From Alphaproteobacteria bacterium (GTDB lineage: Bacteria > Pseudomonadota > Alphaproteobacteria > Micavibrionales > CSBR16-224), in contig SKHU01000132.1 in assembly GCA_007116755.1 (NCBI GenBank), positions 1 to 7,251 on the forward strand: a stretch of DNA of 7,251 nucleotides, read 5' to 3'. Both the position numbers and the translations under genes were made by a program. Shown piece by piece: positions 1 to 5,703 of the stretch. Position 1 is the first letter of the stretch. Each line of letters opens with the position of its first letter. The notes beneath the pieces are model-generated. The model was not told where the DNA came from, made no database searches, and worked only from the letters and a program-made list of their open reading frames with translations.

Positions 1-26
1 AGTTATAAAGCGATAAGGGTATAGAT

Positions 27-774
27 ATGGGATTCGGGGAAGAATATTTCAACAATTACGCACATTTTATCGCCGGCGGGCGCACGCTGGAGATTATCAA
101 ACAGTATGAAGCGGATTGTGAAAACCCCGAGGCGGCTTTACAAAAACTGGCCGCCGAATACGGTGCAAAAGATGTCTGGGGCGGTGGCGATACATTCGTT
201 TTTGCACAGAAAACGACCCACCCCGCTTTCGGAGAGGAAGAAGAAAGCCGCGACCCCGAAGGCAATCTGCGCTATCTTTACCGCATTGATCACACCACGC
301 AAGAGGGGCGCGCGTTACAGGACAGGCTGGACGATATTCCCTCCAGGACTTGGTTTCGGCACATTCAGCATATTCGCACGCCGTTTGACGGGAGAAAAGG
401 AGATTGCGACCAATCCCGATTTTCTGCGCCATCCGCGTGACACCAGCTATGGCAACAGTGGAGATTTCAGGGAAGGCGCCACAGCAACGGCGGCAACCTA
501 CAGAAAATACGGAGACACCTATATTGTCAGCGTACCGCGCACGGTGCGGGGCGTGTTTAATGAAGCCTCGGCCAAAGAATCCGAAGAAGAGGGATATCCT
601 GTTGCGGCGGGGTATAAATATGAATGGTTTATGCCGCCGGATTCAACGCCGGTTCCCTATTCCAAAGTTGTGGAATTGCGTGAAAAAGAGCTGGGCGACC
701 AGCTTGCCCCGCGCCGCGTACCGGGAAGTGTCACCGCTTTTCCGTCACGCAAACCTGCGAATTTCCAGCGCTGA
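27..774 (+). pseudogene. Hypothetical protein gene, interrupted by a one-base frameshift
   Basis: I do not recognise the family. The reading frame opens at ATG 27 behind a plausible ribosome-binding site (TAAGGG at 14-19, 7 nt spacer) and reads well to about residue 104 (...ALQDRLDDIP). It then degenerates and stops at 440. The sensible continuation (PGLGFGTFSIFARRL..., ending ...FPSRKPANFQR) lies in the next frame and runs to the TGA at 772-774. Dropping one C from the CCC at 339-341 joins the halves into about 248 residues reading ...DDIPPGLGFG.... The restored protein is hydrophilic, with no signal peptide, no membrane segment and no catalytic motif I can name. It is rich in Gly, Arg, Tyr and acidic residues, with a Trp/Tyr/Pro patch (YEWFMPPDSTPVPYS) near the C-terminus. 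It converges on the ankyrin gene with a 29 bp gap. Alternatives are a sequencing or assembly error, or +1 frameshifting at CCC-U. The frameshift is well supported; the function is unknown. Confidence 0.6.
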
Positions 775-803
775 TTTCTAAAAAAACAAAAACGTTTTAC
801 AGC

Positions 804-2969
804 TTATACTTTATAGCGGCGGATCTGATATTGTTTGTCACTGTCGCGATAGCCGTTGTATTTTTTCGGTTTGGAGGATTTTGCGGCGGTGTTGAAAGAG
901 AGCTTCGGCGTTGCGCCGCCTTTGCCGATGTTTAATGCTGTGATATCGCCGCCATTTTCATTGATTTTGGCAATTTTTTCCGCCAGCGTTTTTGCGAGTT
1001 TTTCCCATTGTGCGGCGCTGAAATGTCTGCCGAGGCTTTCCAGAGAATCCAGCACCAGCGCATCATCCTTGCCACGCCATGCCCATGACTGGGCGATAAT
1101 CTCACCGGTTTTTTCCTCTTCCACCACGTAAAAGCCGCTATGTTCGGACAAAAAACCGTGGCCGGTACAGTCTGCGCCCGCATTTGCCAGATGCTGGCAG
1201 CAATTTGTCATCTCGCCCAGAAACAGCCCGCGCAGATCGCCGTCGGGCAATTTATAAAAACGGTATCCGTCTTTATCGAAATCTTTGCCGTCGATGCTGA
1301 TTTCGGGAATATGGTTCCCCGGCTTTTTGTTATCATTGGCGGCGTATTTTTGCTGATATTTCTGAATGTGTTTGAAGGCGTCTTCAAAATCGTCATCATC
1401 CCAGCTATACCCCAGGCAAATCGCTGCCAGTGCCGGATGTTGCACACCGTTTTCATAGGAAAATTTGGCGAGTTCCTCCCATGTTTTTTTATACGACCAT
1501 GTGCCGTCCGCATTTTTCAGCGGTTCGGGCAGTTTTCCGGAAAATTTGATCAGCTTTGCCATTTTCGGCCCGTGTTTCAAGACGGCATCGCCCCATGCTG
1601 CGGCGTTAAAGCGCCCTTCCTGCGGCAGGCGGATATGCCGCACAGTATCGTGCAGCGGCTGTTTTCCGGCTACGCCCCATTTTTCAAAATACTGCAAAAC
1701 CCGCTCCGTTGTGCCAAACAATCCGGCAGCGTGATAGGCATATGCGTTGGCGGTTTTTCCCGTATAGCCTTCCTGCTCTATCATCCCGACCGTATCGGCA
1801 AAGGCTTTCGGTTTAAAATAAAACGGCGGCAGGTCATGCAGGCCGGACGGACATGTGCCGTGTATTTTCTGCCAGACATCAAACTTCTCGAAACTGTCTT
1901 TCTGGGATTGTGACAGGATATTGATATCACAGCCCTTTTTTATGCAGTATGCGGCCACATCGAGATGACCGCTTTGTACAGCCGCAAGCAACGCATCATC
2001 ATTCCTTGCACGGATATCGCCGCCCTGCTGAACGCAATATTTCACCACATCAAGGTGACCGTTTTCTGCAGCCAAATGCAAAGCGTTATTATTACGCATG
2101 CGAACATCGCCGCCCTGCTGAACGCAATATTTGACGACATCAAGCTGACCGTTTCTTGCAGTCCAACGCAAAACATGGTCATCGTCAGCACGGATATCGC
2201 CGCCCTGCTGAACGCAGTATTTCACCATATCAAGATGACCATTTTTTGCAGCATGGCGTAACGCACTGTCTTTATTGGCGCGGATATCGCAGCCCTGCGC
2301 CACGCAATATTTGACGACATCCATCTGACCGTTTTCTGCCGCCATGCGCAAAGCGCAATCATCCCTTGCGCGGATATCCCTGCCCTGCTGAACACAGTAT
2401 TTGACAATATCAAGATGGCCTTTATATGCGGCCAAACACAAGGCTTCATCATTCTCTGCACCGAGATCGCCGCCCTGCGCCACGCAGTATTTAATGATAT
2501 CCAGATGGCCGTTTTGCGCGGCCAAAAGCAAAGCCAAATCATTCCCCGCACGGATATCGCCGCCCTGTTGGTGCAGAGCTTGAAGGCGCTCCAGATCGCC
2601 GCGCTTTGCCGCATATTGCATTTGCACTTCCAAAGTTTCGATCTCCTCCGGAAGACTATCCGGAAGAAGGGATGCGGCAATATCGCTGTAACGCTGCAAC
2701 GGCGTTTTTTGCCGTTTTTCCTGAGGCGCTGTGTTTTGTTTCAGGGTTTTCAGGGTCTGCTGTAAATGCTCTCTGCCTTTGGTGATATGCTCTTCGAGCA
2801 GCTCTGCCGTGACGGTCTGGCCGGATTTTGCCAGTGTCGCGGCAAAGGCCGGCAGGATTTTCTGCATGTCTGTGCGCTGTGCATCCGGCATCGCCTGCAA
2901 AAGCTGCAGGGCGATTTTAACCTCTTCAGGTTTTCCGTTTTTTGCAGTGTTTTCCTTGCCGCGACTCAT
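804..2969 (-). CDS. Ankyrin-repeat protein with C-terminal NCCQ-type domain; candidate effector or toxin
   Basis: The protein has 721 residues. I chose ATG 2969 because AGGGA (2978-2982) lies 8 nt upstream; the in-frame GTG at 2975 would leave only 2 nt. Residues 1-108 are charged and helical-looking with no signal peptide. Residues 109-348 hold one degenerate and seven clear ankyrin-like repeats of exactly 30 residues, with consensus NDALRLAAENGHLDVVKYCV then QQGGDIRA. The period is 3 shorter than canonical ankyrin (33). Residues about 350-570 are an unassigned linker with a DDDDFEDAF acidic patch. Residues about 575-690 form a compact domain with GEMTNCCQ (585-592), GFYVV (612-616), IIAQSWAW (624-631) and LVLDSLES (638-645). 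That pattern loosely recalls PcfJ-type domains; I cannot name it firmly. The tail is basic and Lys/Tyr-rich. Ankyrin repeats bind proteins, so a host-targeting or inter-microbial role is plausible inference. The gene seems monocistronic, with its own promoter candidate. Confidence 0.85.
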   Translation of the reverse strand: MSRGKENTAKNGKPEEVKIALQLLQAMPDAQRTDMQKILPAFAATLAKSGQTVTAELLEEHITKGREHLQQTLKTLKQNTAPQEKRQKTPLQRYSDIAASLLPDSLPEEIETLEVQMQYAAKRGDLERLQALHQQGGDIRAGNDLALLLAAQNGHLDIIKYCVAQGGDLGAENDEALCLAAYKGHLDIVKYCVQQGRDIRARDDCALRMAAENGQMDVVKYCVAQGCDIRANKDSALRHAAKNGHLDMVKYCVQQGGDIRADDDHVLRWTARNGQLDVVKYCVQQGGDVRMRNNNALHLAAENGHLDVVKYCVQQGGDIRARNDDALLAAVQSGHLDVAAYCIKKGCDINILSQSQKDSFEKFDVWQKIHGTCPSGLHDLPPFYFKPKAFADTVGMIEQEGYTGKTANAYAYHAAGLFGTTERVLQYFEKWGVAGKQPLHDTVRHIRLPQEGRFNAAAWGDAVLKHGPKMAKLIKFSGKLPEPLKNADGTWSYKKTWEELAKFSYENGVQHPALAAICLGYSWDDDDFEDAFKHIQKYQQKYAANDNKKPGNHIPEISIDGKDFDKDGYRFYKLPDGDLRGLFLGEMTNCCQHLANAGADCTGHGFLSEHSGFYVVEEEKTGEIIAQSWAWRGKDDALVLDSLESLGRHFSAAQWEKLAKTLAEKIAKINENGGDITALNIGKGGATPKLSFNTAAKSSKPKKYNGYRDSDKQYQIRRYKV
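1926..2555 (-). repeat. Seven tandem 90-bp units encoding the ankyrin repeats
   Basis: Seven in-frame units, each 90 bp with no length variation, run from 2555 down to 1926. The most conserved plus-strand core (CGGATATCGCCGCCCTGCTG or close variants) recurs at 2011, 2101, 2191, 2281, 2371, 2461 and 2551. An eighth, degenerate unit lies at 2556-2645. The units at 2011, 2101 and 2191 are the most alike, which suggests recent duplication or gene conversion. Equal spacing without variable spacers, and an intact reading frame, show coding repeats and not a CRISPR array. Such arrays can change copy number by recombination. Confidence 0.9.
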
Positions 2970-2977
2970 TGACACAT

Positions 2978-2982
2978 TCCCT
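2978..2982 (-). promoter_or_regulatory. Ribosome-binding site deciding the ankyrin gene start
   Basis: AGGGA on the minus strand sits 8 nt before ATG 2969 but only 2 nt before the in-frame GTG at 2975. This favours the shorter, 721-residue product. An ATG at 2977 is out of frame and meets a stop after three codons. Confidence 0.6.
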
Positions 2983-3005
2983 ATCAGATCATACCGATAG
3001 AAGAG

Positions 3006-3033
3006 TTTATACTATTATGTTAATTATTGCAAA
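3006..3033 (-). promoter_or_regulatory. Candidate sigma-70-type promoter for the ankyrin gene
   Basis: On the minus strand TTTGCA (3033-3028) is followed after 16 nt by TATAAA (3011-3006) in a very AT-rich stretch. Transcription would start near 3000, giving a leader of about 30 nt before ATG 2969. AT-rich DNA produces such matches easily, so this is only a candidate. Confidence 0.35.
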
Positions 3034-3099
3034 TAGGCTCAGGAAATTTATTATAATTCAGTGCGTTAAATAAAAATACTACAACCTGCTGCAGGATGG

Positions 3100-3120
3100 A
3101 TTCCGGCACAAGGCCGGAAT
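3100..3120. repeat. Short perfect palindrome (ATTCCGGC hairpin)
   Basis: ATTCCGGC (3100-3107), loop ACAAG, GCCGGAAT (3113-3120) form a perfect 8-bp stem. The GGATTCCGG...CCGGAATGACG layout is the look of dispersed intergenic palindromes I recall from several alphaproteobacterial genomes. A small CCTGC-T-GCAGG inverted repeat (3085-3095) lies just beside it. It sits downstream of the aminotransferase gene and upstream of the ankyrin promoter region. It has no T-run on either side, so it is not a terminator by itself. Confidence 0.6.
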
Positions 3121-3136
3121 GACGGTATTGTCTGTT

Positions 3137-3210
3137 TTGTCATTCTGAGCGGAGCAAAGAATCTTTTGATGCCCAAAAAAGATCCTTCGCCTTTCGGCTC
3201 AGGATGACAA
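3137..3210. repeat. Dispersed inverted-repeat element, copy A
   Basis: The left arm (3137-3167, starting TTGTCATTCTGAGC) and right arm (3175-3210, whose reverse complement starts TTGTCATCCTGAGCC) are imperfect inverted repeats around a short AT-rich centre. Each arm is itself a hairpin, of the form ATTCT-GA-GC...GC-A-rich-AGAAT, with apposed GA/AA mismatches in the stem. A second element with the same TGTCATTCTGA and GAAGAATC cores lies at 6226-6305, so this is a multi-copy family. It encodes nothing and behaves like a REP or small MITE-type repeat. Confidence 0.75.
3175..3205 (-). terminator. Intrinsic terminator after the aminotransferase gene
   Basis: On the minus strand, ATCCTGAGCC (3205-3196), tetraloop GAAA (3195-3192) and GGCGAAGGAT (3191-3182) form a 10-position stem. 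It has two adjacent G/A mismatches, which can pair as a sheared tandem, and a GNRA loop. It is followed by C and six T residues (3180-3175). It begins about 38 nt after the aminotransferase stop, the expected place, and is built from one arm of the dispersed repeat. Confidence 0.7.
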
Positions 3211-3242
3211 CAAAAGGAAACTTGATTTACATGCGGTGTGCC

Positions 3243-4547
3243 CTATCCGCGGCCGAAGCCGAAAAAGCCGCGCTTTTTCTTTTCGGTTTTTGCGCGGGTT
3301 TTTGCGTTATTGTTGGCGGCTTGCGGTTCTGCGGGTTTGAGTTCCTCCACCGCTTCCCTGATGCGGTCGCAGGCTTTGGTCAGATCCTCCTGCGACAGCG
3401 CGTAGGAGATGCGGAAATAGGGCGACAGGCCGAACGCCTCGCCATGCACGACGGACACGCCTTTTTCCTCCAGCAGATATTCGGCAAAATCCTGATCGGT
3501 TTTGATCTCTTTGCCCGACGGCGTTGTTTTGCCGATCACGCCCTTGCAGGAGGCATAGACATAGAACGCGCCTTCGGGCTTGATGCAGTCGATGCCGTCG
3601 ATTTTGCCCAGCCTGTCCAGCACCAGATCGCGGCGCTGCTGGAAGGTTTTGCGCCAGTCTTTCAAAAATTCCTGATCGCCGGACAGCGCGGCCAGCGCCG
3701 CGGCCTGACTGACGGAAGACGGGTTTGAGGTGCTCTGGCTCTGGATTTTGTTCATTGCGCCGATCAGCTCTTTCGGCCCTGCCGCATAGCCGATGCGCCA
3801 GCCCGTCATCGCATAGGCTTTGGAGACGCCGTTGACCGTCAGTGTGCGGTCTTTCAGCTTCGGCTCGACCTCGGCCGATGTGACGAAATCAAAACCGTCA
3901 TAGGTCAGATGCTCGTAAATATCGTCCGTCATCACATGCACATGCGGGTGTTTCAGCAGCACATCGGTCAGCGCCTTCATTTCCGCGCGCGTATAGGCCG
4001 CGCCGGTCGGGTTGGAGGGCGAGTTCAAAATCACCCATTTGGTTTTGTCGGTGATTGCCGCCTCCAGCGCCTCGGGTGTCAGTTTGAAATTCTCCGCTTC
4101 GGCGCACTCGACAAAAACCGGCGTGCCGTCCGCCATCTCGACCATATCGGGATAGGAGACCCAGTAGGGCGCGGGGATGACAACCTCATCGCCCTTGTCC
4201 AGCGTTGCCATAAAGGCGTTGTACAAAATCTGCTTGCCGCCCGTGCCGACGGTGATCTCGTCGGGGCCGTAATCCAGATTGTTCTCGCGTTTGAATTTAT
4301 CGCAAACCGCCTTGCGCAGGGCAACCGTGCCGTTGACGGGGGTATAGCGCGTCTGCCCGTCATCCATCGCCTTTTTTGCCGCGTCGCGGATATGTGCGGG
4401 GGTGTCAAAATCCGGCTCGCCGACACCCAGATCGATAATATCCCGCCCCGCCGCCTTCAATGCACCCGCTTTGGCCGAAAGCGACATGGTCGGCGACGGC
4501 TTGATGTTCTGAACGCGTTTTGACAAAAGATTGAAATCGGTTTTCAC
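3243..4547 (-). CDS. aspC: Aspartate aminotransferase, PLP fold-type I
   Basis: This enzyme transfers the amino group of aspartate to 2-oxoglutarate, giving oxaloacetate and glutamate; it is cytosolic and PLP-dependent. Subgroup I-beta relatives may also act on prephenate. The 434 residues carry the family landmarks: GEPDFDTP (43-50), GTGGKQ (101-106), the NPTG loop (179-182), DDIYEH with Asp208 and Tyr211 contacting the cofactor, the PLP-binding Lys243 in NGVSKAYAMTGWRIGY, and the substrate carboxylate Arg379 in YFRISYA. The start is a GTG at 4547 with AGGAG 8 nt upstream. The family fold ends near residue 403. A further 31 residues form a polar then basic tail (KTEKKKRGFFGFGRG), longer than the roughly 400 residues usual for the family. 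It is divergent from the lytic transglycosylase gene and followed by an intrinsic terminator. The class assignment is secure; substrate preference is by homology (symbol could equally be aatA). Confidence 0.93.
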   Translation of the reverse strand: MKTDFNLLSKRVQNIKPSPTMSLSAKAGALKAAGRDIIDLGVGEPDFDTPAHIRDAAKKAMDDGQTRYTPVNGTVALRKAVCDKFKRENNLDYGPDEITVGTGGKQILYNAFMATLDKGDEVVIPAPYWVSYPDMVEMADGTPVFVECAEAENFKLTPEALEAAITDKTKWVILNSPSNPTGAAYTRAEMKALTDVLLKHPHVHVMTDDIYEHLTYDGFDFVTSAEVEPKLKDRTLTVNGVSKAYAMTGWRIGYAAGPKELIGAMNKIQSQSTSNPSSVSQAAALAALSGDQEFLKDWRKTFQQRRDLVLDRLGKIDGIDCIKPEGAFYVYASCKGVIGKTTPSGKEIKTDQDFAEYLLEEKGVSVVHGEAFGLSPYFRISYALSQEDLTKACDRIREAVEELKPAEPQAANNNAKTRAKTEKKKRGFFGFGRG

Positions 4548-4555
4548 GGCGGTTT

Positions 4556-4560
4556 CTCCT
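4556..4560 (-). promoter_or_regulatory. Ribosome-binding site supporting the GTG start of the aminotransferase
   Basis: AGGAG on the minus strand lies 8 nt before the GTG at 4547. This is ideal spacing and supports the GTG over the next in-frame ATG, which would remove 20 residues of the N-terminal arm. Confidence 0.75.
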
Positions 4561-4656
4561 GATTTAAAAAATTTTTGCTGTTGAATGCGGCAAAACTAAC
4601 ATAAAGGACGCAATTTGTACATAAGCGATTACAATATACATTTGCGCAGAATTTAC

Positions 4657-4672
4657 TGGCACGTTTTTTGCA
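4657..4672 (+). promoter_or_regulatory. Sigma-54 (RpoN) -24/-12 promoter
   Basis: TGGCACG (4657-4663), four T residues, then TTGCA (4668-4672) match the known sigma-54 consensus TGGCACG-N4-TTGCW at every fixed position. The invariant GG and GC are exactly 10 nt apart. Transcription would start near 4683, giving a leader of about 34 nt with the ribosome-binding site before ATG 4717. Sigma-54 promoters need an ATP-driven enhancer-binding activator, so the downstream gene is probably conditionally expressed. In many Alphaproteobacteria sigma-54 drives flagellar or polar-organelle genes; the link here is inference. Confidence 0.8.
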
Positions 4673-4716
4673 AGGAAACAGGGGGAGAGATGAGAGAAAA
4701 AAAGGAGCCTTAAAAA

Positions 4717-5700
4717 ATGGCACATCATATACCGGTAGAGGCTGCAAAAATGCAGCAGATCGCGCCGAAAGCGGTTGTCGATGCAATCCGCAAGGCCAGC
4801 GACAAGACGGGGGTGGATTTTTCCTATCTGATGGCGCAGGCCAAGGCCGAAAGCAGCTTTAATCCGAAGGCGCGCGCACGCACCAGCAGCGCGACGGGGC
4901 TGTACCAATTTATCGACCGCACATGGCTGAAAACCGTACAGCAACACGGCGAAAAACACGGTCTGGGAAAATATGCGCAAGCCATTGAAACCGGCCGCAA
5001 CGGCAGCCCGTTTGTCCGCGATGCGGAGCTGCGCCGGGAGATTCTGGATTTGCGCAAGGATCCGGAGATCGCCTCGATGATGGCGGCGGAGCTGGCGCGC
5101 GACAACCGGCAGAATCTGGAATCGCGTCTGGGGCGCAAGGCGAATGCGACCGATCTTTACATGGCGCATTTTCTCGGCGCGGGCGGTGCGGCGCAGTTTT
5201 TGAGCACGCTTGACAAGACACCGGAAAAACAGGGCTCGGCCCTGTTGCCCGAAGCGGCGAAAAGCAATGTCGCGGTTTTCTATGATCCCGCAAAAAAAGC
5301 GCGCAGCGTTGCCGATATTTACGCGCTGTTTGCCGGTAAATTCAATCAGAAATGGGAGCAGATCGTGCCGCCCGCAGGCGCGGTCATGCTGGCGGAGGCC
5401 GGAGCAACGTTAAACGCGGCGGCTTTGCCGGAGGAAAAAACGGCGGAAACCGCGAAGACGGAAAATGCGCCTCAGGACAATCCGCGCCGCCGCGCTTACG
5501 GCAGTATCGCCCGCGCAGCGACAACAACATCTGTGATCGGTCAGCGCCTGTCGCCGGCTTTGATCTGGACGGCGGCGCAGATGAACGCAACGCTGCTGGA
5601 TATGACCGCGCCGCGCGACCGCGAGACGGATCAAAACCGCATGCGCGCAGAATATTTCCCGCCGCCGTCCGCCGCAGCCTCTTTATATAGTGTGATATAA
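4717..5700 (+). CDS. Lytic transglycosylase SLT-domain protein, no visible signal peptide
   Basis: The 327-residue protein has an N-terminal SLT (lysozyme-like) domain that would cleave the MurNAc-GlcNAc bond of peptidoglycan, forming 1,6-anhydro ends. Key features are LMAQAKAESSFNP with predicted catalytic Glu45, then SSATGLYQFIDRTW (57-70), and LYMAHFLGAGGAAQFL (147-162), the usual third SLT motif. The region past about 215 is Ala/Pro/Arg-rich and probably disordered. ATG 4717 is preceded by AAAGGAG with a 9-nt spacer. The N-terminus is polar (MAHHIPVEAAKMQQ), with no Sec or Tat signal and no transmembrane segment, so export would need another route such as a flagellar type III apparatus, as for FlgJ-like hydrolases. 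It lies just behind a sigma-54 promoter, which fits a role in flagellum or envelope-machine assembly. A phage-type origin is an alternative. The domain is secure; the role is inferred. Confidence 0.88.
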   Translation: MAHHIPVEAAKMQQIAPKAVVDAIRKASDKTGVDFSYLMAQAKAESSFNPKARARTSSATGLYQFIDRTWLKTVQQHGEKHGLGKYAQAIETGRNGSPFVRDAELRREILDLRKDPEIASMMAAELARDNRQNLESRLGRKANATDLYMAHFLGAGGAAQFLSTLDKTPEKQGSALLPEAAKSNVAVFYDPAKKARSVADIYALFAGKFNQKWEQIVPPAGAVMLAEAGATLNAAALPEEKTAETAKTENAPQDNPRRRAYGSIARAATTTSVIGQRLSPALIWTAAQMNATLLDMTAPRDRETDQNRMRAEYFPPPSAAASLYSVI

Positions 5701-5703
5701 AAT

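Noticed and set aside
789..798. AAAACGTTTT palindrome between the two convergent genes as a terminator
   Set aside because: The stem is AT-only with a single CG step and too weak for intrinsic termination; no better hairpin is seen in the 29-bp gap.
1140..1913. A long open frame on the plus strand opposite the ankyrin gene
   Set aside because: It is antisense to a convincing gene, its translation is a Phe/Ile/Gly/Cys mix with no recognisable domain, and it has no good ribosome-binding site; a shadow frame.
1926..2645. Regularly spaced 90-bp repeats that could suggest a CRISPR array
   Set aside because: The whole unit repeats with no variable spacers, the frame is open throughout, and the translation is an ankyrin array.
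2973..2975. GTG at 2975 as the ankyrin gene start, giving 723 residues
   Set aside because: Only 2 nt separate it from the AGGGA site, while ATG 2969 two codons later has an 8-nt spacer.
3909..4523. Long open frame antisense to the aminotransferase
   Set aside because: It lies entirely within a gene with all catalytic motifs; the open frame follows from codon bias on the opposite strand.
4690..4713. A 7-codon mini-frame (ATG AGA GAA ... TAA) just before the transglycosylase gene
   Set aside because: If transcription starts near 4683 from the sigma-54 promoter there is almost no room for its ribosome-binding site, and the purine-rich codons are the binding site of the real gene.
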